From Oasisia sp. SBJ-2009 (lineage: Eukaryota > Annelida > Polychaeta > Sabellida > Siboglinidae), in the NCBI GenBank assembly GCA_964017155.1, contig OZ024861.1, positions 47,526,513 to 47,590,512 of the forward strand: DNA of 64,000 bases, written 5' to 3'. Shown one piece after another: positions 1 through 11,787 of the stretch. Positions within the stretch are counted from its first letter, which is position 1. The number at the start of each line of letters is the position of its first letter. A model generated the notes under the pieces. That model made no database searches, had not been told where the DNA came from, and saw only the letters and a program-made list of their open reading frames with translations. The position numbers and the translations under genes were made by a program.

Positions 1-263
1 TTGCGTTGCGTTGCGTTGCGTTGCGTTGCGTTGCGTTGCGTTGCGTTGCGTTGCGTTGCGTTGCGTTGCGTTGCGTTGCGTTGCGTTGCGTTGCGTTGCG
101 TTGCGTTGCGTTGCGTTGCGTTGCGTTGCGTTGCGTTGCGTTGCGTTGCGTTGCGTTGCGTTGCGTTGCGTTGCGTTGCGTTGCGTTGCGTTGCGTTGCG
201 TTGCGTTGCGTTGCGTTGCGTTGCGTTGCGTTGCGTTGCGTTGCGTTGCGGTGCGTTGCGTTG
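1..263. repeat. (TTGCG)n pentanucleotide array, cut by window start
   Basis: Almost perfect TTGCG tandem array, about 52 units, with one T-to-G change near its right end (around 251). The left end lies outside the window. The right flank is a short dispersed segment seen again before 19702. It reads open in every frame only because a 5-mer without stops stays open; it is not coding. Confidence 0.97.
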
Positions 264-378
264 TTTGAATGCCCATGCTAGTGGATTCATTGGTATCGGC
301 CACTCGTTTAATACAATGCGAGAGTGCCAGTAATACTGAGGATGTTTTTCATTATAAATTGGTCGCCTGATGGTATCA
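264..378 (+). repeat. Dispersed junction segment before truncated C1GALT1 copy
   Basis: This segment (GAATGCCCATGCTAGTGG and following bases, then CAGTAATACTGAGGATG, then a stretch ending GGTCGCCTGATGG) recurs nearly unchanged at 19584-19701. Related pieces occur at 19130-19230 and 45171-45230. In the first two cases it runs directly into a 5'-truncated C1GALT1 exon 2 at the same base, so it and the truncated exon were copied as one unit. Function unknown. Confidence 0.7.
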
Positions 379-1320
379 CATCCGAACCGGTGTATTTCGG
401 ACATACATACATGCGATGAAACAGGGGTACAACGGCGGTGGACCAGGATACGTAGTAAGTCGGGAAGCGCTACGAAGGTTCGCCGCCAGAGAGAAAGGTT
501 TATACGATGACGATCTCGGCGTTGAAGACATCAAGTTCGGAATATGCATGGAACTCTTGGGGGTGAAAACTGGCGACACCAGAGACTCAATGGGTCGTAC
601 ATGATTCCACGTAACCCAAGTTATACTCTTGCCCAGCTTGTTGGACCATAGAAGCTACACTGGAAAGAAAGGATGGCGCCCATCAGGTAAGTTATGACGT
701 GTTCTCGTAGGTAGCTCTTCGGTCAAGACAACGTCATTTAAAAATTATTATTTGCTAAATAAAATGACCTGTTACTGATATAGGCATGTAGAACTATTAC
801 TGCATATAACCTTATTAATTTGCTACTGTGATAAAACATAATTGTTATATGGATCCGTCGTAATATTTAATTAACAACACTGAAATATGGGCGTTTTATA
901 GAAACTCAATAATAAACAGATGGCTGCCATTTCCATGGCAACAAATTGTGTAAGCAATTTGAAAAAAGTCACAATAAACAGCATGTCTAAAGTTTTTGAA
1001 AAACTCTCGCTTTTTGTATATTTTATACCCACACATAATTTCGATTGTTAAGGAATAAAAAGAAACACTCAACCCCCCATACGATGACGCCGATTTAGCC
1101 ATGGCTTTTCAGACAAATACATCAATATTATACAGGCGTGATCTGTTGATTGGGTTATAGCAATATGATGTTTTCTTGCCTTCCTATTGCAGACACTTAA
1201 TAAACTCAGCACCTATACAATCTCAGTCCACAAGTTGCAGCCGTACGAAATGTACACCATCGAATGGATAGGACGCCTACAAGAAGGAACTGAACGTTGC
1301 GCTGGCAGCATCGCCCGATG
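379..1320 (+). pseudogene. C1GALT1: C1GALT1-like pseudogene copy, 5' truncated
   Basis: Only the 3' part of exon 2 is present (379-686), starting at the codons for SEPVYFG of the intact copies. A 4-base deletion near 410 shifts the frame upstream of the KQGYNGGGPGYVVS block, and TGA near 602 ends the frame where intact copies read RRRF. The GTAAGT donor at 687 and the acceptor TTCCTATTGCAG ending at 1192 survive. Exon 3 starts at 1193 but lacks the segment coding YLVYHLKTYG, so the frame and stop are lost. No exon 1 is visible. Beyond it lies flank shared with copy C, leading into a pentamer array. A dead duplicate of genes A and B. Confidence 0.88.
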
Positions 1321-1436
1321 CGAATGGAAATTCCTGGGAACTAGCAAATGTTGGCTAGCTCTTGTCGACCGGGTGAGTAGCTATTTTCCACATCGTTTAT
1401 AACAACCCAAATGTGAGTAATCCTTGTGTATAGGAA

Positions 1437-1640
1437 AGGCGAGGCGAGGCGAGGCGAGGCGAGGCGAGGCGAGGCGAGGCGAGGCGAGGCGAGGCGAGGC
1501 GAGGCGAGGCGAGGCGAGGCGAGGCGAGGCGAGGCGAGGCGAGGCGAGGCGAGGCGAGGCGAGGCGAGGCGAGGCGAGGCGAGGCGAGGCGAGGCGAGGC
1601 GAGGCGAGGCGAGGCGAGGCGAGGCGAGGCGAGGCGAAGG
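1437..1640. repeat. (GAGGC)n pentanucleotide array
   Basis: About 40 perfect GAGGC units followed by a few GCAAC units. The left flank (TGTATAGGAAAGG) matches that of the array at 56476 after copy C; the right flank is an inverted C1GALT1 3' flank. The array therefore sits exactly where direct-orientation sequence switches to inverted-orientation sequence. Confidence 0.95.
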
Positions 1641-1659
1641 TGAGGCGCAACGCAACGCA

Positions 1660-2310
1660 ACGCAACGCAGTGTCATACAATAAAATACAGTGCAGTGCAT
1701 TGGTGTGCTATTCAAAGGAATTGAAAGCTAACATGAAATTCGTTTTTGACAAGTTGAACGATAGTTTTTACAGAAAAAAACATTTGCACAATTAATTAAT
1801 AATAATTCATAACAATTAATAAGTAAATAATTTTATTTCAGTCAATCATCATATCCATATATAAACATATATCGAGAAAGCGTATCTGAATAAATACAAA
1901 CTATATCGATAAGAACAACATGTTTAACGTCCCGAATACATCATGAACCAACTGGTGATGCAGGTTCGTGTCGCTAGTTTTACTGGCATAAATAATGGAA
2001 CTCAAATACTTCATTAGGCTATAGATAGTATTTTCTGTTTATATCTTTACCCGAGAGTTAACAAGTAAACAACATTAGATAATGTGGTAAATTTTCTATT
2101 TGTTTGAATATTTGCCATAGTGTTACCGTTAAATTATATTCCTATCAGCAGTATAAGGTTTCTCATCTTGATACTTACAGATGTCCGTAATATAATACTA
2201 AATAAGCGTATACCTGAAGCAGACCCTTGCATGACTCCAAACTTGCAACATCTACGAACATTAAAACGCGCCTGTTAATATATACAAACTGTGTTCGGTT
2301 GGAAAGTAAT
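1660..2310 (-). repeat. Inverted copy of C1GALT1 3' flank
   Basis: Read on the - strand this matches the 3' flanks of gene A (about 17840-18480), gene B (about 44000-44950) and the copy at 47040-47480, in the same order: the block GTAGATGTTGCAAGTTTGG, GTAAGTATCAAGATG-like sequence, the block ending in ATGGACATGATGATTG, an AATAAA signal, TTAATT repeats, then CATGTTAGCTTTCAATT. A piece of the locus was inverted here. Confidence 0.75.
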
Positions 2311-3110
2311 GAAACCATTTCTATCATGCCTGTACATCATATGTATCTTCTGGACATGGGTAACTGAGTTAGGGCATTGCGCGTGCGCAGTCTTCCGACA
2401 ACATCAACTTGTAGGTCAGAATTCCCATAACTTCCGTTAAAATGGTGAGCGACCATAACATAACATTTGTAAAAATGGGGCTAGTTAAACATAGTTAAAC
2501 AAACAACAAAATAAACACATATGTCATCCTGAAATAATTTGTATTATGTTAGGTATACATTGCAGGTAAATTAAAACAACTGAGTTTCCAGGTTACAACA
2601 CTACACACATCCACGCTTTAACACTACACAAATTCGCAAGAGGCGAAACATCACCTTACAATTTTCATTACGGCCGAAACCTGCAACTCGCCTAAACAGG
2701 ACCGAACGCAATTGTTTAGAAGTAAGACACTTTGTAACAAGTAACTACTACAGAGATCTAGCTGCATTTTGAATTAACACTTCCTGAACACGTATATGTA
2801 CATAATGTTGTCTGGTACAACAATAACATTTTGCAGGAAGCAGTGTGTTCTTTAAGGTGAAAAGACTGTCCCTACTACTAAAGACCCCACGCCCGGAGGT
2901 ACGGGAACGCCTTACTGCACTTTTCCCTTGCCTCCGGAACAAAGATTATACATTTAGCAAGATGTTGTCCAATCGTCACCTGAGTTATGTCACGCCGAAA
3001 CCACGGACAACACGCGACCTGAAGAATTGGTCCATGGTGGGCGAAGAAAGGAGAGGAAAAACGTCGACGATTTTATATTTGTGTCAACACTTGACATAAT
3101 ATGATCGGGA
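2311..3110. other. Unassigned insert between two inverted 3'-flank copies
   Basis: Sequence without recognised homology, placed between two inverted copies of the same 3'-flank block. An open frame at 2845-3099 (+) has no recognisable domain, and its - strand shadow at 2748-2942 is equally plain. I see no splice context or protein signature that supports a gene. Confidence 0.35.
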
Positions 3111-3475
3111 AGATATATTCGTATCATCAAGTTTACTCACCTTGATACTTACATTTATAGGTAATATAATACTAAATAAACGTTTACTAAAGCAGACCAT
3201 TGCGAAACACCAAACTTGCAACATCTACGAACTCCGGAACACGTCTTTTAATATACACACTCTGTCCGGAAACGTTAGCTTCTAGATCAATCATTTGCTA
3301 TTTCACAAACATTACAATTTTGTGTAAGCATCCTTTGATATGAAATGTTTTATTAGACCAATAAACTACTGACATCATGTTTTAACTAACCTTGGCATTT
3401 GTGATTTCCTCATTCACTTTCCAAACAGCATTTGTCGTGAACATATTAGCACGGGATCCGTAGAACCGTGGATGT
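3111..3475 (-). repeat. Second inverted C1GALT1 3'-flank copy
   Basis: Repeats the proximal part of the block at 2140-2310 (TTGCAACATCTACGAAC and neighbours) and continues further toward the exon 3 side, including the inverse of ATCACAAATGCTAAGGGCAG and CGGATCCCGTGCTAATATG found after genes A and B. Confidence 0.7.
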
Positions 3476-3539
3476 GTTATGTTATTTGCGTTTAAACACC
3501 TGTCTTTTCTTATTATCAGATAATACTATATAATAAAAC

Positions 3540-4300
3540 ACTATTTTCAATAAAACTTATATTCACTGGCTGAACGGTTTTTTATATTATAATATTCGCA
3601 AGCGTCTCGAGTCATTATAATTAATATGACTATTTTTTTCAAATAATATTAATCTTAAACTGGCGAGGAGCTTAAGATAGGTTATAAATGCCATCATAGG
3701 GGCGTAATTAGAAAGTTGCTTAGTCATAAACATACATGAACAAACAGGAAGGTTGGGGTATTAGATCCACCCAACAAAATATTGTAGAATGTGAATATTG
3801 GGCTAAACCCCTAACAATGGTGAACTAACACTATAATATATTCAAATGACTACGGCAACCCAACAGCTAACGAAATGTTATTGCTGCATAGCAAACACAC
3901 CAACTACAGATGCATGACCTGATTAGGCTAATCACCGAAACATCAATGAACAAACCACAATAAATTAATGGTAACATAATACAGAGTACATAGTAATAAT
4001 ACGTAGCAAATATTACTAATATATCACATGGAGAGATGCACGGCCAAACTGCACCAAATTTACTTCAAAAAATATCCGCACTAAAAACCCTGCTTACACT
4101 ACTGAACATTAAGTTAGGAAAAAGCACAGTGAAAACCTCCTGTACCAAACTAATACAGCGAAAAGCGTAACAATTCAAAAACGTTGTGAACAATCTCTCA
4201 GTGATTCATATTGACAATACAGGTACACATCGTGCACAAGGTGAGCCATTAGACAACCATTGCTCTCTAAAGGAAGGTAGGGGGGTAATTCTCAAGATAG
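3540..4300 (-). repeat. Inverted copy of C1GALT1 intron-1 block
   Basis: The reverse complement corresponds to the intron-1 sequence of gene B at about 41290-42060, including GGCATTTATAACCTATCT, CTCGCCAGTTTAAGATTAA and CGTTCAGCCAGTGAATATAA. Related forward copies lie at 11330-11660 and 50270-50720. Together with the inverted 3' flanks this shows a multi-piece inverted remnant of the locus in the first 5 kb. Confidence 0.7.
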
Positions 4301-4850
4301 CGCGGATGCAAACGTTTCCTTTCTGTGCAATAGAGAATGACAAATTACTTGAATTCATTCCCGTCAAGCACACGCCGCCCTCCGCTAATCACCTGTTGTT
4401 TTCATGTCACGTGTTCGCCGTGGGGCGGTACCCTTAGCGCCATCTTGTGGCTAATAGTCAAGCTGCGCCATCAAGCCTCATATTGCCTTTTCGACGGACA
4501 CCGAATTGTTAGCAAAAATGTTATTTCGTCTTTGGACTAAATTGCAAAACGAGCGGTGTGGAGCCGAAATCACCTAAAATTATATCACGTGGCAGACATA
4601 CTGTTCATGAGCGATGTCATTGGCTGAGCTTCAATTCAGAGTTTTGCAAGTGGATCAGTCAGGGGTACTGCTGCCTGGTGCTGATGTAATTAGTGTCGAT
4701 GTAAGTAAAAGAAATAATACTTGTGAAATATTTTTTTTTTTATCATAAATAATGTTTATGTCGGCCATTGTATAACACAATGGTCGCTATCTTTGCTTTG
4801 CGATTGGCTCGTCAACAGGATTAGAAGAATATTCCCTTGGGAATATAGAT
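4300..4850 (-). repeat. Dispersed repeat, copy 1 of 3, with CTCF-like motif
   Basis: The same block occurs in the opposite orientation at 38640-39150 and 40740-41290. Landmarks are ACCGCCCAGGGCGGAC-like sequence, CACGTGACATGAAAAC, AGGTGATTAGCGGAGGGCG, and the end GGATTAGAAGAATATTCCC. Each copy carries ACAAGATGGCGCTA (here on the - strand at 4435-4450), close to the animal CTCF core. No coding potential seen; class unknown. Confidence 0.65.
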
Positions 4851-5262
4851 GCTAGGTGTTCTGCTTGTGTCACCATTTGAACGGTTGATCTCTAGATGAG
4901 TCTTAATCTGTTATTACCGAAGAACAGCATTTGGTTAAATTTCATTTTCATTTCAAATTGGTGTAAAGGTTTACGTACTTTAGTATCGTTTCATTGGTGA
5001 GAGTTTGAATAACATTGTATACTCCAGTGTACAGGTTTGGCTGCCACAGGGGTGACTTATAATCCCACAACAGGTTACGTAATTGATTTTCGTTTTCTGT
5101 ACGTTTCGAGTGTAGTTGACGAGATCCCACACAACTGGTCCCACCTCCTACCACACAATTTTGCTCATTGATACTGCGCTATATTCCCTACAGAACAAAG
5201 ATTAACTTTGCAAGTCTTGCTGCTCGTCGTGGTATTTTCTCAGGTTCGTTAATATATTATAC

Positions 5263-5264
<2 letters not shown>

Positions 5265-5317
<53 letters not shown>

Positions 5318-5345
5318 TATATACATGTATATTATATATACATAC

Positions 5346-5434
<89 letters not shown>

Positions 5435-5445
5435 TATATATATAT
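5265..5445. repeat. (AT)n microsatellite
   Basis: Two long AT runs separated by a short ATACATGTATATTATATATACATAC-like spacer, immediately before the chimeric LINE fragment. Confidence 0.95.
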
Positions 5446-5449
5446 GACT

Positions 5450-5626
5450 CATACCACGAGCCGTGGCACAACACCTGACCAATTATTGTTTCTGTTATAG
5501 ATCTATATCAATGATACGACGTCACTTCCGGCGTTTTGCCGATGATTATATGTTGTACAAATGTATTAACGACAGCAATGATGCAGAAGACCTCCAAACT
5601 GAAATGTAGAGGCTGGTGTAGCGGTC
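5450..5626 (+). pseudogene. LINE reverse transcriptase fragment (motif C region)
   Basis: The + strand reads FADDYMLYKCINDSNDAED around 5532-5600, the catalytic FADD box of a non-LTR retrotransposon reverse transcriptase with the residues that usually follow it, ending at a stop. A sister copy with FADDFILYKCINDSNDAED lies at 30905-31080. Both are short and have no upstream domains. Confidence 0.75.
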
Positions 5627-5639
5627 TGCAACTTGGCAG

Positions 5640-5920
5640 AAGCATTTTAATATTTACAAAATTGCACTCATGCATATGTGGCATTCGATCGTGTAGAGAG
5701 CGAAACACAATGACGAGTAGTTTGTATTCAATGCGGTATTTCATGGACAACCAGGCGATTGGTTCGTCAACATGATTAGAAGAATATAATACGGCAACTC
5801 AACACCTAACGAGCCTTGGCTTGAACAATGCGGCTGTCATGCTTCGCGGTTCACTGCGCCTGACCCGCAGCACAACTCTGGCAGCATCCAAAAAACATGA
5901 GTATACATTACTAGTGTCTA
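5640..5920 (-). pseudogene. LINE ORF2 C-terminal fragment fused to motif A scrap
   Basis: Read on the - strand this encodes a reverse transcriptase C-terminal segment (VLRVRRSEPRS, then GWLPMKYRIEYKLLVIVFRS). Directly upstream, with no linker, stands YSCFLDA, which belongs to RT motif A of another LINE type (compare 33061-33106). The same unnatural junction occurs at about 31320-31400, so a chimeric fragment was duplicated. Related C-terminal segments in + orientation lie at 10150-10620 and 39590-40030. Confidence 0.75.
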
Positions 5921-6008
5921 ATATCACTGACGCGTTCATCGATTTTTTGTTGTGCATCTGCGTGACTCGATGGCGGACACTCAGCGTACAATTGAGTGTC
6001 GTCTGCAT

Positions 6009-7898
6009 AACAAAATATTGCGTAATAAGGTCAACCGAGCCGCGTCGAAACTTCAGTATAATTTTTACCAAACACAAATTGCAGCAATGCATGAATCGGG
6101 ATCCCACGATTGGTGGAAGCATATGAAAACAATAATGGGACTTAAAACAAATGGCAATTCATGCATGCAAGGTCTAGCTAACAAAACAACGGATGGTGAT
6201 TGTGGCTTACTGGCCAATACAATGAATGATTTCTTTGTGTCTGTGAGTGACCATTTGCCTCGGTTAAATAAGAACCACAAGGTGTTCGACGTTAACGAGG
6301 AACTGCCGGATCAGTATGTGATAAGCGTATATACTACTTTTAAAGCTTTGGAGAGTGTTAAAGCCAACAAGGCTACTGGGCCTGACAACATCCCTGCATG
6401 GGTGTTAAGAAACTATGCAAATGTTCTCGCCCCTCCTGTAACTGCTATTTTTAACAATTCACTAAGAAAAGGTGTACTCCCTATGGAATGGAAAATGGCC
6501 AATGTAATACCGTCGCCAAAAACAAGCCCCCCTGTGTCGATTGAAAAAGACATTAGACCAATTTCACTAACTCCAATAGCTGACAAGGTGTTTGAATCAA
6601 TAATAATGAAATGGGTGGATGAAACAATTGAAGGTGAAATTGATGCTAAGCAATTTGGAGGAATTAGCGGAACGTCCACAACAGATGTTCTTGTCGAACT
6701 GGTTCATATGTGGTATAAGGCGACAGATAAATTGAATTCTTATGTCAGAGTTGTAATGCTAGACTTTAGCAAAGCGTTTGATCTTATTAATCATCATTTG
6801 TTGCTAGATAAGCTACAATCGTATGGGTTGCCCGCACATATTTTAAGATGGATGGCAACATTTCTATCAGACAGAACTCAACGAGTAAAAATAGGAAATG
6901 AATATTCCCATTCTGGTCATCCCAATGGGGGAGTACCGCAAGGGACATTGTCTGGACCTAAATGTTTCCTTGTTTACATAAATGATTTAAGAACGACTGT
7001 TCCACTATATAAGTATGTAGATGATAGTACGTTATTTGAAATATGCGACAGAAATTTAAGGGTGTATCTGTCATTCAAGAGTCGGTTGATATTGTTGCTA
7101 GATGGACAGAAAAGAATGATATGAAAATTAATTCCGAAAAATCAAAAGAAATAATCATTAGTTTTGCACAAGATGGCAATTTCAGAAGCACTATCCCGAA
7201 TATAAAAATTGATGGGAGGGATGTAGCACAAGTTTGCCATGCCAAACTATTAGGTGTGACCATTTCTCAGGATCTGACATGGAACAAACACGTAGATACT
7301 ATTGTGAAAAAAGCTGGTAAACGCTTGTACATGTTATATCAGTTAAAGCGTGCAGGGATTACACAGAAAGATCTGGTCAGTGTATATGTTAGTGTGGTGA
7401 GACCAGTTCTAGAATATGCATGTCCTGTATGGCACACTAACTTGCCCCAATATTTGTCTGACAATATTGAAGTTATACAAAAAAGGGCATTAAAATGTAT
7501 TTTTCCTGGATTGGGTTACGCGGAGATACTAAGACGTGTTAACCTGGATACGTTGAATGTAAGACGGGAGAGCATTTGTCAAAAATATTTTGATAAAATT
7601 AAAGTCGGCACACATAAATTAAATTATCTGCTGCCTGACAAAAGACATACCGAGTATAATATTAGACAAGAAAATGTGTACCCGTTACCAGTTACTAGAA
7701 CGAATAGATTCCGTAACTCCTTTATACCGTGGGCTTTATACAACTGTCAGTAAAAAGGTTATTAGTACGGTATGATTTGCGGTATCAAATGTATTTCTAT
7801 TGTATTTGTATGATGTTTTGATGAGTCAATTGTAACCTATTGTAATGTCAATCCAACTCAGTTGAGTTGCTAATAAAACTTGTGTTATTATTATTATA
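6009..7898 (+). mobile_element. Non-LTR retrotransposon, 5' truncated, nearly intact RT
   Basis: The frame from 5952 encodes a reverse transcriptase with motif A (VVMLDFSKAFDLINH), motif B (GGVPQGTLSGPKCF) and motif C (YVDD, where YADD/FADD is usual). It shifts frame once near 7045-7060 and continues to 7753 with the thumb/C-terminal region (KLLGVTISQDLTWNKHVD; VRPVLEYACPVW). The first 19 residues of the open frame come from the older repeat into which it inserted: the homologous site at 31491-31510 lacks the LINE. The element ends in a TTATTATTA tail near 7885. The endonuclease domain is missing. The clade is probably CR1/L2/jockey group; I cannot decide between them. One frameshift apart, the RT part looks young. 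Confidence 0.88.
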
Positions 7899-7945
7899 TG
7901 TATGATAGCGGATCTGTTTAGCCCATCTATCTGCCAAATCAAATC

Positions 7946-8334
<389 letters not shown>

Positions 8335-8619
8335 TCACATGTTTGCTAGAATGCCGGATGAGCCACTCCAGTGTAAAATCCTGTCTACGCGTTCGAGTTC
8401 ATATTGGTTGCATGCCCGTGCGCTTGTTTGCTTGTTTGCTTGTTACGGTGTCGGTGCAGCTAGCATTGTCCCGAGGCTACGTAATTGTAAATTACACACC
8501 AACAAATTAATATATGTGCATACATCAAAACACCCATTCTTACTAGTTGATAGCATCGCCGCAATAATTATATTTTACTGGTTGGCAGAGGTCACGTGTT
8601 TTGCTCGTGCGCAGAGACC

Positions 8620-8637
8620 ATGATAAGTCGCGTGTAA
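8620..8637 (+). promoter_or_regulatory. Short upstream ORF before gene A start
   Basis: An ATG in a strong context (ACCATG) opens a five-codon frame (MISRV) that stops before the main ATG at 8660. Gene B has the equivalent at 33831-33848 (MTSRV, same length and stop). If both lie in the transcript they could damp translation of the enzyme. Transcript start unknown. Confidence 0.35.
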
Positions 8638-8659
8638 GTTTCGCACGGTCAGTAAACTG

Positions 8660-8885
8660 ATGTTGCTCGCTATAGCAAGAACTATGGCGTACACAACAAG
8701 GTTACTGCATAGGACTGTATGGAGTTTTATCGCAGGGCTACTGACTGGATTAATGATTTTGCATTTCAACGCGTCAAATGAACATTCCCTCTACGATGGA
8801 GAAAACGACGAAGGAAAGAGCTCCCGTTCACACCAGCAGCGTGATTTACACAACGATCTAGAAGATGGAAGAATACCCGCCAAAG
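8660..8885 (+). CDS. C1GALT1: C1GALT1-like gene A, exon 1 (membrane anchor and stem)
   Basis: First coding exon of a core 1 beta-1,3-galactosyltransferase, the Golgi enzyme that adds galactose to GalNAc-Ser/Thr to make the T antigen core of mucin-type O-glycans. It codes 75 residues plus one base: a short basic cytosolic tail, a hydrophobic signal anchor at about residues 19-38 (WSFIAGLLTGLMILHF) and a polar stem containing LHND, all typical of a type II Golgi enzyme. It ends at AAAG with donor GTACGT at 8886 (phase 1), which matches the two leading bases of exon 2 at 16190. ATG 8660 has a weak context; the second Met at 8684 has a strong one and may be the real start. Joined to exons 2 and 3 the protein is 389 aa, near the usual length of the family. 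The 7.3-kb intron 1 is filled by transposons. Confidence 0.8.
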
Positions 8886-10149
8886 GTACGTTTCTATCAT
8901 TGTTAAACGTCAAGATTGTATCCCTTGTAATGGAAAGAATCAAACATTATAACACTTGTTATATAAAAACAAATTATATTGACAAGTCAAACTACAGACC
9001 AGTGATGCGTACATTATTAGAAAGACTCTAAGGATCATATTAGGGTAGAATGGTTTGTTCAACATAACTGGATAAATCTATCTCAACACGTTTCTTTTGA
9101 AAACTAAGTGGGTAGACGAGGAACCAACAGTAGATATCATCTACTTAGACTCAGAACGCTTTCAACGAAACTCCCCATAACATATTTCGGCTGGTTATGG
9201 CTACCATTTTGTTTGTAAATAGCTGATTTAAAGCGACATAATCAGTTCGTGGCTATTTATTTTTATTGCAACATAATGTTATACGCTATAAATTATACCT
9301 ATTATAGCGTAGCGTTGTCATTCGTAATGGTATGAGGTCAGATTTTATGTGTGAATGCGATTTGTATGGGTGGTTGTTTTATTCCATGGGCGTTACGTTT
9401 GTTATAAAAACATGGTATACGTTTGGAGTAATATGATGTGTTGACATCATAAGACCAGACAAGAGATATCCTATTATTAAAAAAAAAAAATTATAGCCAA
9501 TAACAACTCACTAACTAACTGTCACACCCAGCCAGGTGCACGGCTCCCATTTGGTAAAGATCAAAGGGTGGGTGTCACTCTAAACACGTGGGTGTCACTC
9601 CACATGTAAGGACATAATATAACAATAAAGACAACAATTTATATTAGTATTCCACTTTGTGATTTTACTTCCATTTCGTCTATATAAAAAATTAATGTCA
9701 TGCCTATATGGCAGATCGAATTTTGTTTATTTAATAACTTACGCTTTTTTACCTCCTGCATAACTAGTCATGCCACGTTACTTTTACAAGATAAACTGTC
9801 TTACATGAACGCCATGATGGATTGCGAGCGTCATATGTAGCTCCCCCCCCCCGTCGGGTCACGATCTCGCTCTTCCGGAATTTGAGTGACAACGCGGCGA
9901 TTTGAATGACAGCGTCGGGATTCTTATAAACATTCGACGTTTAACATTACGAAGTCAGTTCTGTTTCGTTAATACATTCATTGGCGGTCAGGTCGCTACA
10001 ATAGTTATAACTTATATTGATTAGCATGATTTTGCAATAAAAATAAAAAGCCACGGACTGATCATGTCGCTTTAAAATATTGGCCGTGGACATTGCACCG
10101 ACAGTCGGACCATTTACGACTGTTCATGACATACTCGCATAGGCGTTTA

Positions 10150-10620
10150 CTTGACAGCCTTGTTGACATATCGGCGTAACTGTGGAACGTCTGTCGCGCT
10201 GCACACTCAAATATATTTTGTATTGCCAAAATACGAACAAGTCTGACAACTGCAGCATGCAAGACTCTCGTCCACTCCCTCGTCACATCACGGTTATACT
10301 ACGGGAACGAAGTCCTGTATGGCATCTCCGACCGCCTCCTGCACCGCCTTGAGATGGTGCAACGCTCGGCGGCCAGTGTTGTGCTGCGGGTCAGGCGCTG
10401 TGAACCGCCAAGCATAACGGCCGCATTGTTCGAGCCAAGGCTCGATAGGTGTTGGGTTGCCGTATTATATTCTTCTAATCCTGTTGACGAACCAATCGGC
10501 TGGTTGCCCATGAAGTACCGCATCGAATACAAACTACTCGTCATTGTGTTTCGCTCTCTACACGATCGAACGCCAGATATGTTTAAATTGTGGCTATTTT
10601 GGATACTTCCATGTCTGATT
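10150..10620 (+). pseudogene. LINE ORF2 C-terminal fragment
   Basis: The + strand encodes the end of a non-LTR reverse transcriptase ORF: a basic segment around IRTSLTTAAC, then LYGISDRLLHRLEMVQRSAA, VLRVRRCEP and MKYRIEYKLLVIVFRSLH. It lies in intron 1 of gene A. A close relative is at 39590-40030 in intron 1 of gene B, consistent with insertion before the gene duplicated. Confidence 0.75.
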
Positions 10621-11330
10621 GACTGCCGTTTCAGTTTTGTACAGAGATTTCTTTGCATACGGTAAGCTTCCCAGTTGGCCGGAGTACACCATGTGTTGTA
10701 TTTGTTGAAAAACATTGACTTTTTAAAGACTGCTTTTCGAAGTTTGGAGTTCACAAATTGGGTTTGCTTGGTTTTGACTGTTTTCTCTTTGATCGGGGCA
10801 TGCTCGTTTAAAACATCGGTGAGGAGGACTTCATGAGCCCAGTAGATGTCATCCACGTCATCACAAACATAAGCAACATCAAAAGGGATGACACCCACTG
10901 CCTCACTGAAGACCTTCTCATCGAAATGTTTGTGCGATATTTAATTTTTCGTTTCCTTGGTGGAGGAGCCGCACCTTTAATAACACAGGAAATCATATTG
11001 TCCCAGTCACTAATGCCGCATGTGAAATGTGTGGTGTTAAACAGAACGGACGTTCTATTGGCAAGGATAACATCCAAAAGTGAAGGGTGTGCGTCTTTCA
11101 TGAAACATGTTGGGGTCTTGATAAGATTAGTAAAGTCAAATATTTAACAAAGGTTGGGATTTGTCAAGTTTCACCAGGTCATAGTTTAAATCTCCAATGA
11201 CAATTTTAATGTCGAAATGAACATGAACTTTAACATGTAGTAAAATCGTCAATATAACTAGCATTAAGCATCGAAGGTGGCCGATAAACATAGACAATCG
11301 CCCATTTGCGGCCAAAACCGTTGTTTGGTT
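10600..11330 (-). pseudogene. LINE endonuclease domain fragment
   Basis: On the - strand, entering from about 11330, one reads pieces of an AP-endonuclease domain: WAIVYVYRPPSM, then SLLDVILANRTS and GISDWD (the family usually has SDHD), then the linker VLNEHAPIKEKTVKTKQ and the WEAYRMQRN segment that precedes the RT domain. Stops and frame changes break it. It meets the oppositely oriented RT fragment near 10600. Confidence 0.7.
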
Positions 11331-11787
11331 GCCGTATTCATTTGAATATATTAAACTATTAGCGATTTAGCCCAGGTTTTACATTCTACAATATTTTGTT
11401 GGGTAGATCTAAAACCCCAACCTTCATGTTTGTACATGTATGTTTATAACTAATCAAATTTATAATTACGCCCCTATTATGGCATTTATAACTCTATAAC
11501 TTTATATCTCAAGATCCTCGCCAGTTTAAGATTAACATTATTTGAAACAATTTCTCAGATTAATTATAGTGGCACGAGACGCTTGCGAATATTATAATAC
11601 ACAACACCGTTCAGCCAGTGAATATAAGCTTATTGAAAATAGTGTTTCATATTATACTATTAGCTGATAATAAGAGTATCATTTGTTATTTGTTATATCA
11701 AATTCGGCCTGAAAGCCATTCAGCCTCTCTACACTATTCTGTGGTTTGACCGCCCTGCCGGACACATCGGCAGCCCATAAATATACC
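11330..11787 (+). repeat. C1GALT1 intron-1 3' block, first half
   Basis: Matches gene B intron 1 at about 41740-42155 and copy C at about 50270-50845, which proves common descent of the three exon 2 upstream regions. The block is interrupted at about 11788 by a 4.2-kb TIR element and resumes at about 15976. Confidence 0.75.

Larger units (their letters stand above)
8340..10285 (+). repeat. Segmental duplication carrying exon 1 (partner 33505-35350)
   Basis: From just after the TG tract to about 10285 the sequence aligns by eye with 33505-35350: 5' flank, exon 1, and about 1.4 kb of intron 1 (for example CAGCCAGGTGCACGGCTCCC, GTGGGTGTCACTCCACAT, TTTGAGTGACAACGCGGCG). The copies differ by scattered substitutions and small indels, including a 57-base difference within exon 1. 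This block defines the 5' halves of genes A and B. Confidence 0.85.

Noticed and set aside
2748..3099. Overlapping frames on both strands as a small gene
   Set aside because: No domain, splice context or sister copy supports either strand.
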